Source: Mesotaenium endlicherianum
Taxonomy: Eukaryota > Streptophyta > Zygnematophyceae > Zygnematales > Mesotaeniaceae
Assembly: GCA_009602735.1 (NCBI GenBank)
Contig: WELA01008858.1
Location: 1-40,431, forward strand
DNA: 40,431 nucleotides
Direction of reading: 5' to 3'
Position numbers and translations under genes: made by a program. The notes below the pieces were generated by a model that saw only the letters and a program-made list of their open reading frames with translations, was not told the DNA's origin and did not search any database. How positions within the stretch are numbered: the stretch's first letter is position 1; each line of letters begins with the position of its first letter. Of the stretch, positions 18,681-31,364 are shown in pieces.

Positions 18681-21600
18681 CTGACCAAACAAATCACAAA
18701 AACATGTCCAGTCGTCGCCGATTGCGCGAGAAGTGGCCGCCGGGGCACGCCGGGGTAACAATTGAATTTTAACGTGTAATGTTGGCGAGATGTCTGATGA
18801 GCTTATGACGAACAACGTGGATCTGCTTGACGCTAATGCAACGCACTAGATTAAAAACCGATAGCCCACCAACTTCGTGAGCGGCTACTTTACTAGTTTA
18901 TTGCTTCATCACACTTGGGGTACGGTCCCTTCAGCTTTCTCCGCGCAGATCGAAGCCGTTAAATTACGCCAAATTTGTTGTGCTGCGTCACCACACGCTC
19001 TGGGGAGGTAGCCCCAAGCGACTTGAAGAGCGCAATAGCACCGCATCTTCTCTTTGTACTCATTCTGACAACTAGTCAATAGCGTATGAGGACGCGAGGA
19101 AGTATTACCACCTGTACCGATGGAGGATTGAAAAACTGAGCCGCTGAAGTAGCCAAAAGTAGTGGTCAATTTGTAATTTGGCAAAACAAGTTTGTACGTC
19201 GTCACCGGTCTCGTTGGCAGTCCCGTACATGCGCGGAAGGATTTTGAAGCGATTTTTTTTTGAAATGTTTTAAATCAAACAAATGGGACCAAAAAGATTG
19301 GGCTCAATCTACTTCATTACTAAATAAGCGGATTATACGTGTTTTGCGAATACGGCTAAATACGCCGCATTATACGCCGCCAATTGACCAATACGTGTGT
19401 ATCCCATAACTAGGCCAGAGAGCCACAATTCTGTCAATGTTTCCGGATTTTCTTTGTTCTTGGCAACCACCTTTGTACAATAAATTAAGAAATAGGAATT
19501 TCCTAGGAAAGATTGACTCCTTGGCAGGATAGTTAACTTGATGATCTGCAAGGAGATTCTAGAGCACAAATTAGAACAAACACTAGGGCGCAAAGAACAC
19601 ATTAAATGGTGAATTTATGTTCACTGTTCAAGTTCTTGGAATTCTCTTTACGTAAAAGCAATGTTAAACAAAGCTCTCATTGGGGAATTGAGAAAGATAA
19701 GCTTGCAATGTAAATCGATAAGCGTGGTTAATGGCAAGGAGGCTCGACCAAACAAGCATTGGTTGCTAGGTGTAAAGGTTTGTAAGCTTGTACTTATAAA
19801 AGTAGTAAAAAGCCTATGAGGCGACTTTCCCTCATTCTTGTCATTCTTTGACATTGCTAAAGTGACCCCAAAGGTCCAAGCAAGGTTAACTCGACAAGGC
19901 TGACGTGAGCTTGACTTGAGATCAAGACCCGAATTGATTTTGTCATAAGGAATCATGACGTGTATGGATAGCAAACCTGCCACCTTGGAATGTGATGTGG
20001 ACAGCCACGTTGGACTTGGTCTACTGGCAGTCAGGCCAGAAGCGGCTACGACACATTTGATACCTTGGAAGGCGTGATGTGTTTAGCCACGGCAGACTTG
20101 ATCCACCGTTAGTCACACAAAGAACCGCCACGATAATTTTGCTACGACGGCGAGGACTTTAGAGAGTTGCTGGATGAAATCAATTGCGCCACAAGGGACG
20201 AGCAATTCACACACGACACAGCTTGGCAGCCTGAAAAAGCTTGGTGACTCCAATGTGTACATTTAGGGTAAAGAAGACCTCAAAGCTGTCTGTGCAAACT
20301 TTGACAAAGACACAAGCACGCACGAAAGATAAATTGTTATAATGCGCAAAGAAGCAGAAAAGAGGGCGTGAAGGCAAACATAGCAATCCCAAGGCAATAA
20401 GGAACCAGAGCTGCACGCTCTTGCCGACTTTTTCAAAATAAACTAGCGTTCAAAAGTTTCCTAGGCAAGATATCAATCCTTTGACAGGCTAAGGTTGGCA
20501 ATTATGGTTTGATGTACAAATCTTGATAGAAATTAGAAAAACAGCAGCGTGCGAAAGACGCATAAGATGGTGAGGACTGGTCGACATCAAGCTCTTGAAA
20601 TTTCTCTAATTGTAGAAAGTAGATGATAATATTGTCTCCCAGTGTAGAACTGAGAAGAAAAGGTTCACAGTTTAGAATTGGTGAATGCGGCAAAGAGCAA
20701 AGAAGTTACGGCCGAACAATAGGTTGCTGCAGGTTTCGAAGTTTCCTAAGCTTGTACTTCAAGAAATATACAACAAAAGCTTGAATAAGCAACTTTCTTT
20801 GAATTTGGACAATTCTTGCCCCTGCTTCTAGTTGTTTTTGCAAACAACAATTTTGGTAAATCCGTTGACATGGGCAAAAGGCCCGCCTAAAGGCTAAAAG
20901 TAGTAACTTTTGCACTAGTAAGAATAGTTGAAAGCACTCAAAATTTTGCATAATAAGACCTTAAGAAGAAGCATGAAAAAAGAAGCCATGGAAGTACGCT
21001 TGTGGTGTGTAAATACTTAGGATACTGATTAAGGGAAATTGGCATCACCAACCAGGTCAATGAAAGAGCAGAGTCAGCAGTCAACAAGACCTGACCAGTC
21101 AGTGACACACGTGTAAAGTCAATGATCAACATTCGACCAAGTTCATGACACACGTCCAAGTCATCGACACACACGAGCAGGGGATGCCGACACAAATAGG
21201 CACGACATCGATTGGTTTTTCAGGCATTTACCTGGGTGAATAGTGACATCCCATGAGTGTCTCAGAATGAGAAATGTTTGTTAACATCCGCTCACAATAA
21301 TTATGATTTGTACGACACCTTTTTTCCCGAGTCGAACTTTAGGACATACAAAATAGCAAATTACATCAAATTTGTCTTGAATCAAGAGCTTTGCTTTATA
21401 TACTGCCTGAATGGTTGCGGCGGCCAACTTGGGCCAATCTCGTTCTTGAGATTTGTGTTGATCTCACATAGAGCCTACAATATCAGATACAATCTTAGAA
21501 TATAAATTCTCAATGATATTTTGTATGTAACTCACACGTTCTGAAGTTGAATATTTTTGACACATAAAACAATAACTAGACTTTAATCCCTGTTTGAACC

Positions 21601-23891
21601 TTTGAGATGAACCAAATCACAACATACCATACCAGGATTCTCCAAGTATTGCTTACAGTATGAAACAGTTTGTTGGGCCACAACTACGGAAGTCGACCAC
21701 GCAATTGTAATCAATTTCCCAAGTTTTTAAGAAAAAATTGACGTGTTTTGCCTTTTACTACATCATGTGACTCATCCTTCAAAATTTGCATACTCAACAA
21801 GAGCCCGCAAGTTGTAATATGGATTCCATATCGCCACCTCTTAAATGAGGGTGTGTCATGTTTCAAACGACCTATAACTCTTGCATTTGACGTGCGTCTC
21901 CAACTATGCCGCCACAATGCTTGAATTGGGGGATTAAATGCAAAAGCAAAATATCTATACGATATGTGACCGATGAGTTACATCTCAAAAGATATTGGGA
22001 TGTTTACTAATTGGATCCAAAATTTGTATACATGCACCCTTACAATCGTCCAACGCTTAATTGGGTTGGTATATGCTGGCTATTACTAGCGATTACATTC
22101 CCAGGCAGTCACTAGCGATTGCCCATGAAGTGCCCTTAGCGGACCAGATTTGTGCAAAGCCCAGAGTCAAAACCATGCGTTCGTATTCCACAAATTGGTA
22201 GGTTAAGCAATGGCAAGTTTTGTCCAATAAATCTGTGCGGCGGACCATGGGATAAACAAATTGGTTACGTATATTGTTTAATGAATCGCGAGCGCAATTT
22301 GGTTGCAAGGTTAATTGCACCCAGACTGTGGAGAAATACTTCGCTTAGTGGCAAGCAAGATTTGAGAGCATAACTCAAAAATGTTATGGTTGATTAAATC
22401 TCAACCACAAAGAATTGTTTGTCGTTCTTTCTGATTTACTCGCAAAATATAAAGTGCAAATTATTTTTGGGCTCGAGATGTCATAAGTCGTCCTTAAAAT
22501 GATATTGACTTTCAGCGACTTGTGACCTTTATGCTCTATTACAAATTGCGACGAGACAATCTATGACCGAATATGTTTTGGAGTATTGACCAGTAAAATG
22601 ATGTACATATATCCCACTGAAGAAAAACAACAACAAGCAAAAAACTTGAACGACTTCGCAATTAAATTATACTTTTAATCCTTGTATTGTAACACATATT
22701 TCATCACAGCTTCCTCGATGAATCTCATGTGGCAATCATGCTGTAACGTGGGGAATTGTTGAGGTTTAACCCTCTAAGAACCCCGTCGTCATTGATAGCA
22801 AAGCTAAACCCTTCAAAAAATTTAAGTATGTTAGACTAAAAGTGAGGAATTATGGTACTATGTATGTAAATATGAATTACAGTAAATATCGAGAGTTTAC
22901 GTCATAAAAGTCAACCTGCAATTGTGAACCCAAGACGCGGAAAAACGACCTTCAAATACCACTTTACGTGAAGAACAAATTGGACTCTCTGTGGCCGTCG
23001 ACGACTTCCACAATCATCGACGGATCTAAGTTTTTCTTTTGCCAATTTGAGAAGTTCAAAGTCCAAAATCTTTTAGCCGGCCCTCCAAGTGCACGAGAAC
23101 GGACATCAAATCCCCATGTCACTCCTAAGTACAAATTCCATCTAGGATTCCAAAATAGGCAACCCAAAGTGGGTCTACTTGGAAACCCTTCCATATTGAC
23201 ATCAGATCACTTCCCATAGCAGTCCATGTCGATTAATGTCAGCCTTTTTGACACTTCATTGCATAGTCGTAGGGTGTATTATTAGTTAACTTTTTGAGCA
23301 GCACTACACCTTTGTACAATGTAGAGCTGCATATTCTTGTTCAACAACTTTGTTACTTGAGGGCAACAGCATAGGGGCTGTGTTGGAAGGTGTTGCTCCG
23401 CTTAGCATGGTGTATTCTTTGTCGTTCATAATTATGACAACACACGCAGCTATCCCTCCTCACGAACCACCGCCGCAAACTGTTACGCACATTGAGTCTT
23501 TGCCAGGCTCACGAAAGAAAAGCAAAATTCTTTTAGGCACCCAACTCTGTAGAACAAAAAGAAACAACACAAAGGTCTACCAACCTTTAATGCTACTCTC
23601 TTCAGCTGTACTATGGCACACTTATCATCCGCACATACACATATCAACTACCTGCTTATCAATCACTACGAAGTAAGGTGCTAGTATTCATACACAATGA
23701 AACCTAATAGCAGCATTTGCTTCAGTGAATCACTGGTACTATTCAATCTGGACTGCATGCTCAACTAAGAGTTTGAGACAAATCATTAAATGCATGGTTA
23801 GAAAGGGATGGCCACAGACCGGCCAGTCCCTCAACAACATATGCTCAACATGCCTCAAGAGACACACGCTGGAATGGACAATAAGAATGAC
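18681..23891. other. Intergenic stretch without a recognised gene
   Basis: Frames in both strands are short (mostly under 115 codons) and none shows a family I know. Base composition is AT-richer than the genes on the right. The only structure I see is a diverged repeat pair at about 19490-19860 and 20450-20820 and a short roughly 80-bp duplication near 19990-20140. Old transposon remains are possible. Confidence 0.5.
19490..20820. repeat. Diverged tandem duplication, period about 970 bp
   Basis: Stretches shared in the same order and orientation include TTTCCTAGG(A/C)AAGAT, AAATTAGAA followed by an ATGGTGA block, TCAAG(T/C)TCTTG(G/A)AATT, and AAGCTTGTACTT. The first set lies at 19498-19795, the second at 20458-20760. 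Identity outside these blocks is low. Confidence 0.45.
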
Positions 23892-26800
23892 TTATGGTTG
23901 TACGGGTGGCCTCTCCAAGGCTACCCAACCAAATGCGCCCTTCCTAAAATCTTTTAAGACACGATGCGCAGCTTGGTCCACATCTCCCATCACTAAGTGG
24001 TCAGCCAGCATCTCTAGATACCTGAACACAATGATAGACATGGCAGCGCATCAGCTACTAAGCCAACTAAAAGTCCACTTTTCTCGAATACAAAAAGCAT
24101 CCATGCAGCAAGCCTGCAAGATTGGCAGAGCAAATAAGTTCACTAAAGAATCGCATGAGAGATCGCCGCTTGGTATTAGACTAGAAATGCAAGAAATGGT
24201 AGCCAAACAAGGAGCAAATGCCTACGCAATCGTGGGGGGCAAAATGGCGCTCACGAGGGAGACACTGCCTTGTGGATCACGCAAAAGATGGTCAAATGCA
24301 GGTCGCGAAAAAAAAAACCTACATATCTCCAGATACTCCCTCGGGGCTCAGCTTATATCGCTTGGTGAGAACCTCAGGGCCTGCCCATACACACTAGCAA
24401 ACATGCAACAAATTTTCAGCAGGAAACCTGTCAGAAACGTCTCAACGTGCAACCTCCCACAACACCCCCTTCCTTGTAGTTGCATTGCGCTTCATCTACG
24501 ACGGACAAAGAGCATCCTATAGAAAAGCAGCAATAGGGCTAGGCATTTCGACAGGCAAAAGTCGTATGCTTTCTTCACCAGTATCGTTCGAGCCTATGTG
24601 GACCCACAAAAAGCTTCTCAAAGGCCGTGACAACTCAACTTGGACCACCGACTGCACAGATATGGTGGAAGAGTCAAAGTTGCTGAATGACCTGCAGTCG
24701 GCAGGCGCTTGAGAATCTCGATAAGAACCACAGCCACACCAGACACAGCATATGCCGCCTCTCCAATGTCATTGCAGATGGCAGCTCGTGCAGCTGCCGC
24801 TTGGTCGTCGATACGCGGGGGGAGCACCCCGGGGGCATCCAGCAGCTCCAGGCCTTCTCCTATCTTTGTCCACCTGGCACGCGCGTTCCAGCAGCGACAA
24901 ACACGAGACACTCAACGGTTCCCATCAGGAGTAGAGCCAATTGTATCAGCAGCTGAACTGCAAACATCCCCCGACGAGGCCGAGAGGGGCGGTCCATAGA
25001 GGCCGAAACCGTGCCACTGCCAAGGCACTGCCACCAGGAGACAGCGAGAGTGGATCATTGAGTTTGTGAGAAGCATGCTTGGTGCGTTTTCTGAAAGCCA
25101 ACAGTTTGCTAAAAGCGCAAGTGGGGCAACTTGCTGAGCACGTCAAACCAGTGGGCACCCTAGTGCTCCAGAGACCCAAGCATAGAGGAACTGGCACAGA
25201 ATTTGTCTCGTAGAGGGCAAGAAAAATGCACAGGGGGTAGCATGGAAGAGTGTGTATCTCACTTGACGTGACGAGTGACTCCCGGCCTTGGAGCACTGTC
25301 CACAGCGCGCCGCTTCAGCAGGCGGTTGATAATGGCCGACTTCCCCACGTTGGGGTACCCCACCACTGCTGCTCTCACCTGCTCCCCCGCCCAAGACTTG
25401 CATGTCAGTAGACCACACTATTACGACTTCAGCAGGCAGATTCCCAGCCTCTGAAGGGACTCATTCTTGTGCACGTACACTTCTTTGCTGATGGGAAGAC
25501 CATACGCACATTTCAGACTTTGCAACGTGCCCTCTGAGGAGCCAAGAAAACGAACAGAAACGAAGCCACCAAATGAGTGGGTGCAACATTCATCATGCTG
25601 TTACAAGCCTGAACAACAAGCCTGACACACGCCAGAGAGGTGCTTCAGTCACTTCTCAAGGAGTTGACATTGCAAACGATGGCAAAAAGCAAGAATGTGG
25701 TAGATGGGGTCATTGACAAATTCTGCCCACATTTCAACACCGCAAAGTGACAAGCAACGGGCCAGCTTGGAGAGGGTGCTGTGCTTGAAAAGTGCCCGCA
25801 TCACGCTCGTCCAGAGCATTGCATCCCGTCACATTCCTTCTCCACCACAGCACCCCCTCATGCAGGCAGCAAGCATAAAAGGCACAAGATTCCAGCACCA
25901 TTAGACAATCTGTAATCATGGGAAGGAGAAGAAAGAGCTGGAAGTGGTGCACCATAAAAGGTTGGGGGGAGGGGGGGGGGATGCGAGAGCTTACAGCACG
26001 GGGCAGCAGGCCCTTGGCATGCCGTCGCTTGTTCACCTCTTTGCCCACCAATGCGGCTGCCCGATTCAGCTTCATGATGCCCTGCACCCGTTCGCCGTCA
26101 TCCCACCCACCGGTAAGAAAGACAGTGTGCCTTCACAGACAAGGTGAAATCTTGTTCAAAAAGCTATCAAGCGAAGCGGAACGTGGTAGCAGCAGCACCA
26201 GCAGTGAGTGGGATGCAGCAAGTGACAACAAGAGGAGCACCCATCAGAAGCAGCATGTACACACACTCATCGCTCATTCTTGCAACTACCGAGCGTGTAG
26301 CTACTTGGAGCATGTGCCAAGGGGACGGGTGGGCAGACTTACAGAACCACGCTGGCCATCAGTGTAGCACACAGACGTGCCTTCCTTGCTGTAGTGGGAT
26401 GCCCACGCACTGCGGTCAGCCGCCGTGACCATGTCCTCGCGGTTCAGCACCACCAGCTTTTTGCGCTCGCCTATCCACGAATCTATCTACACACGCCCAC
26501 ACCCACAGGCATGTCCAGCATCAAGTCTCGCCCACAATAGCGCAAGCGCTGTGATTTGATCAAAACAGCAACTCAACTCAGGTTTTCAAAATCTGTCACC
26601 CTCCCTCCCCCCCCCCNCATAACCTTGGCGCACTTGCTTACCTAAATACAACACTCTACATGCGCACGTACGCACTGTGGGCCAAGGGGGCAGCAGCTGT
26701 CAAGCACTCACACCCCGGGCTCCTCAGACTTCTCAGACCTCTCAGACTCCAGGGCCCTGCACCTTAGACCCTAAACCCCCCCCCTCCACCCCCCTCCTTT

Positions 26801-28101
26801 CTCCATCCCCTTCCTCCCTCCTCCTTCACACATAGGGAGGATTGACACTGTCAGGGACTACCAGATACAGAGAGGATTCACAACAATACAGTCGAATACA
26901 AGCCACAATCAAGCCCAACCGTGAGGACAAGTTGACATACACGTGAAAGCAGACACCTTCTTGTACTTGCCAGCAGGACAGCAACTGACCATCGTCATCT
27001 CCCGCACGCATACTACCAGAGCCGTTGCACCAACACTACACGCCATTGCACACCTGTGCATGCTGCTTACATCAGGATGAGTGGATGCCATGGGAATGCG
27101 CGCGTCCCGCACTTCGAGCACAATGTCCACCCACTTGAGCTGCTCCTTGAGGGCTCTCTCGGCCTTGGCTATGTGCCCAGGATACCACTGCATGGTGCCA
27201 GCCCCATGTGCGGCAGAATTAGTACCACATTGCTCACCCTTACACATGACAAGGCCATCGCCAGGCTGCGCGTTCCAATCCTCCATCTTATACTCCTCTT
27301 TAACAGGCTCAGAGGTAAGTCGTGAAATACATTTTACTTGCCGTGATTCATGAAAAGTACTTAGCATAGCAACTACGGGCATGAAATCCTCAAGAGCTTT
27401 CATGGGTGTTCATACAACACACCTTCACCATCCGTAGAGGCAACAACTCAGCCAGCATATGCTCATTCATATACTCTCATCATTTTTTTTTCACCGTGCA
27501 TATAATAAGGCGCATGTATCCACATACGCCCTTCTGTGAATGAAGCCACATATACCTGGACAAGTCGTACAGTACGGGTCATATAAGACAAGTCCGCCTC
27601 CAGGTCTGCCCACTCCAGCCTCTTTGCAGCATCTGAAGACGATTGCATTGCTTCCTCGATTGATAAAGCTTGGACGATCGAACTCGCTGACACCTGTGCT
27701 CGAGAAATGTTACAGTGACTTTCAGAAGCAGTTAACTGCCAACTTCGATTAAATATTGCTCACACTGCTGATGCTGCTGATGCACAACCTTTCTTTGACT
27801 AACCTGTGATAGACACTGCAATAAAATGCTGAGTTGGACACTTTGAAAGACAACCATAAAGCACACGATCAACCTGGGAACAAATGCTTACCCGACTATT
27901 GACTCGTCTCTGACCAGAAATATGTGCAGTGGAAAACCCCCGGTCCCCATTGATAGACAAGCTCTGCAAATTACGAAGGACTACAGATGGTCTGCAGGTC
28001 ACATGACAGCATTCTTTCTTAGTATCATACGATGTTGACGGAGAAGGTGAGCAGGAGCGGTTGCTCAAAAGCGAAGGACCGGAGAAACTAATAGCGTGCA
28101 T
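23892..28101 (-). CDS. DGP3: Chloroplast-type circularly permuted GTPase (DAR GTPase 3-like), nine exons
   Basis: Exons on the minus strand: 28101-27892, 27693-27556, 27307-27071, 26486-26343, 26081-25995, 25378-25263, 24873-24692, 24380-24323 and 24021-23892. All have GT..AG borders, their phases join, and together they give 433 residues ending at TAA. Residues 1-70 are Ser/Arg-rich with few acids, like a plastid transit peptide. The WYPGH motif is at 157-161. GTPase motifs are in permuted order: G4 NRED 210-213, G1 GYPNVGKS 279-286, G3 DAPG 323-326; PPRIDDQAA follows. The C-terminus ends [15 protein letters not shown]. YlqF/RbgA proteins help mature the large ribosomal subunit; plant DGP3 acts in chloroplasts. 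Exon 3 might be shortened by a small intron. Intron 3 contains the N at 26617. Confidence 0.9.
26617..26617. other. N at a poly-C run, probable contig join
   Basis: The N follows a run of C and is immediately followed by the first base of the block that recurs at 33719. It lies in intron 3 of the GTPase gene. Confidence 0.75.
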
Positions 28102-28309
28102 TATCGCATGCCAAGGAACGACCTAAAGCTGCACTTCCGACATGAATATGTGAATGGCCTGAGCAAAGAGAATACTATCATGAACTCAGCACGCCAAATT
28201 TCTCTCTGTAGATCATAGGCGTGCAACTGGATGCAATCTGAGTCCCTGGGTGCCCCCTATATTTAGTTCCGCTGTGGCTTTGTCTGCAGGGTCTCATGCA
28301 GTGCCAGCC
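28102..28309. other. Upstream region of the GTPase gene
   Basis: About 200 bases between the GTPase start codon and the first MITE. It should hold the 5' untranslated region and core promoter. No clear TATA box or named element is seen. Confidence 0.4.
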
Positions 28310-28312
28310 TTA

Positions 28313-29034
28313 GGGCCAGTTTACAGTGGCCAAATCGATGCCGGGTCGATTGATTGGAAAGTACTTCGCTGTACCTTGAAGTACATTTTCCAATTTTAGC
28401 GCGATGAAACTGGTGTTTACAGTGGTGTCAAGGCGCGACGCGATTGATTGAAGTTTGTGAAGAATTTGATTGAACTTTCTGGTTTCAATCAATCGACCTC
28501 GCCTTTTCAATTCTGCTCGAGAGCAGAATTGAAATTCTGGAATGTGTTCGACCTCTCAAATGACCCCTCCTCGACGACCACTCGATCGATAAGGACTGTC
28601 GGTATTAGGTAGGGGAATCAAATAAGGATGTACCCGTGGAGTACTTTCTTTTTTTGCTAACGATTTCGAGACGACAAGAAGTAGAGGAAAAAAATATTCG
28701 CGTCCACCAAGTTTCTACACAACACTCGTCTCTGAACGTATCGCGCACAGATTTGTCTAATTTTAAGAGCAAGACGAACGATGCACGATGTTAGAATATG
28801 CTTTGTGAGGCCTGACCGAGCCCGAAAATGAAGCGGAGACGAAACGCGACATTATGTGGAGGGGATTGTACCATTTCCCTCAATCAATTTTGTGCCTGTG
28901 CACTGTGAACGCTTTTTTGTTTAGCTGTTTGAAACTTGGTCGTCTATTTTGTCTTCGTCGTTTCAATCTCGTAATTTTCAATTCCCCTATTTGCGTTGAT
29001 CAATCGAGTGCCTGTGGCCACTGTAAACTGGCCC
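28313..29034. mobile_element. Harbinger/Tourist-like MITE, copy 1 (722 bp)
   Basis: Terminal inverted repeats are GGGCCAGTTTACAGTGGCCA at the left and its perfect complement at the right. TTA flanks both sides (28310-28312 and 29035-29037), the 3-bp target duplication of PIF/Harbinger elements. There is no coding capacity. Internal inverted repeats are abundant, among them a palindrome with 13-bp arms (TTCAATTCTGCTC) around GA near 28506-28533. A second copy follows directly. Confidence 0.82.
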
Positions 29035-29037
29035 TTA

Positions 29038-29819
29038 CAGTGGGCAAATCGATAGCGACTTGATTGATTGAAAGGTACGAACCGGTACCTACAGGTACAT
29101 TTTCAATTTGAGCGCAATAAAATTTACAGTGGTCTTTAGGCGCGACGTGATTGATGGAAGTTGGCAAAAAAATTGATTGAACTTCGTGGTTTCAATCAAT
29201 CAAACTCGGATTTTCAAACCTGCTCTCGAGCAGGTTTGAGAATCTGAGATGTGTTCGACCCCTCGAATGACCCCTCCTCGACGATCACTCGATCGACAAG
29301 GACTGACGGTATTAGGTAGGGGATGCATATAAGGATATACTCATGGTGTACTTTACTTTTTTTGGCAACGATTTCGGGACGACAAGGAGTAGAGAAAAAA
29401 AATTCATATGTATACTGTTATCCCTCCCTCGCTATTTGGGAAATGCCAATACAATAGTTTCTATTGCATGAGCAGGCTATGGTGTATTTATGTTCACGGC
29501 TGTTTACGGCTGGTGAGGATGTGAGGTTTCGGCACCCAAAGGTCATTTTTTAAGAGCAAGATGCACGATGCACGATGTTAAAGTATGATTTGTGAGGTCT
29601 GACCGAGCCCGGAAATTACGCGGAGACGAAGCGCGACATTATGTGGAGGGGATTTTACCATTTCCCTCGATCAATTTGTGCCTGTGCACTAAACGCTTTT
29701 TTATTTAGCTGTTTGAAACTTGGTCGTCTATTTTGTCTTCGTCGCTTCGATCTCGTAATTTTCAATTCCGCAATTCGCGTTGATCCAATTGAGTGCCTGT
29801 GGCCACTGTAAACTGGGCC
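29038..29819. mobile_element. Harbinger/Tourist-like MITE, copy 2 (782 bp), left end shortened
   Basis: Homologous to copy 1 along most of its length, in the same orientation, sharing the TTA between them and followed by TTA at 29820-29822. The left terminal repeat lacks its outer bases and starts at CAGTGGGCAAATCG; the right one is present as CCACTGTAAACTGGGCC. The central palindrome keeps 12-bp arms (TCAAACCTGCTC) around TC. A block near 29404-29550 differs from copy 1. Confidence 0.8.
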
Positions 29820-29822
29820 TTA

Positions 29823-31190
29823 GCCTACTGTTGAAGTTGATACCAGTTGAAACTACCGTCTTCCTCAACTTACGACTTTTTTCACGTCATTCAGTTCATA
29901 AATAACTCGATCTCAGCCTACATGCTTCGCTCGCGCACATACTGCCCCTTAAGCAAGTTCTGACGTCACTTTTGACACGGCCAAAGAAGTTAGCAGTATC
30001 CCTCTGTCGCCCTCGACCCCTATACTTTTACAGCATCAACCTGGCATCAACATCCAAAATTGGCCAAAACCAGCCAACAAGCTGCAAATATCGGCGGGGC
30101 CCTTGTCAAATTTCGTTATTGCGACGTCCGACTTGTGAATTCAACACGTGCTTTGTCGTGCGTCGTTTTCGAGATGCTTTTAGTCGAGCTCGCCCACACG
30201 CGCTATACCTCCTGAAGTGCCGAGCACTCAATGTTCTCTCCGGAAACCACATCACCTCCTTCACGTCGCACTATCTTATTCACATACTGTATGGAAAGTA
30301 CCTGGCTGCAGATACGTTGTAATTATCCGTTACCTTCCTCTCGCATTTGTTCGGGTTAAGTTGTTCCATAACTGCTGTTATTGGTTCACATGATGTACGA
30401 GAGGCGTGCGCATGACGGGCTGTAGCCTGTAGCTACTTTGAAATGCGCGTCGTCTATTTTGACATATTCGGTACAGAAGTGCTCTGCTAGTACCCATGTT
30501 GCTATTGGGGAGCTTATAAACTGATCTACTCGTCTCTGCGCTATTTCTAGATCTTGGTAGCTATCGTGCAAGATCAGGCCCTTTCATATTCGCCTTTGCA
30601 AGCCCTCAGTGCCTGGGGTAGTGAAAGTCTGCACGATTACTCTCAGCTTGCCGTAACGTTCCTTCTGTGAGCCCGCACCTATTCGAACTGTCTGAGCTGG
30701 TGGTCCATAGTTGCTCAACGACCTGTTCTAGAGGCCTTTGCAGTTGACTGGTCAATGCGTAAAAGAATGTGGTCTTTGCACGAGTCTTCCCCTTGGGTAC
30801 ATGCGGGTCGACGCTCCAGTTTGTACATATAGGGGGGCATGCTTCAAGGAAATAGACAGACTGTGTTCACCTGTAGCTTATGATGATCTTGTTTCCGGCA
30901 GCGTTGGCTCAGTCAGAATCTGACTTGAATTTCCCCGCCCCTGATGTAGACGTGGAAAAGCCAGCTTGAGTTGAAGCATCCACATACCAAGGCTTGAGCT
31001 ATGGACCTCAATGCGGGTGCAATTGATGTGCAACCTCCTTCTCCACATATGAATGTCACGTTGGGAAAAGAAGGTCAGAAATTACAATGCATTAGGGTCA
31101 GCTCAAACATAGGAGGGCTGACATAACATCGCGCACCCACTCCTATTTTGCTCCCGGCCAAATTTAGCGTAGCGGCAAGTTTCTGTTAAG
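29823..31190. other. Intergenic region upstream of GUN1
   Basis: About 1.4 kb with no recognised gene; the frames present are at most about 115 codons and look incidental. It should include the GUN1 promoter and possibly 5' untranslated exons. Confidence 0.4.
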
Positions 31191-31364
31191 TAGGGCAGAA
31201 GTCTGCGGACTTCTTTTGACATTTCGAGGCGACTAAAAAAGGGCAAGCTGGCTGCGGGTGCCCCCGCCCCGGTGGAGGCGGTGGTGACTGCCATCGAAGT
31301 CGTTAAGAGCTTCATCCTCGACTTCTTCCACAGCCGGAAATTTTTCCAGGCTGGCGACCCCAGC

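Noticed and set aside
18909..19205. 98-codon minus-strand frame after the family A LTR
   Set aside because: No recognisable domain and no supporting exon neighbours; could be a transposon remnant but cannot be supported.
23725..24522. A 265-codon open frame on the plus strand
   Set aside because: It lies antisense to the last two exons of the DGP3-like gene, which have matching splice sites, phases and a family-typical C-terminus. No recognised motif; incidental.
26755..26815. Telomere-like CCCTAAACCCC
   Set aside because: A single occurrence in a C-rich low-complexity stretch, no array.
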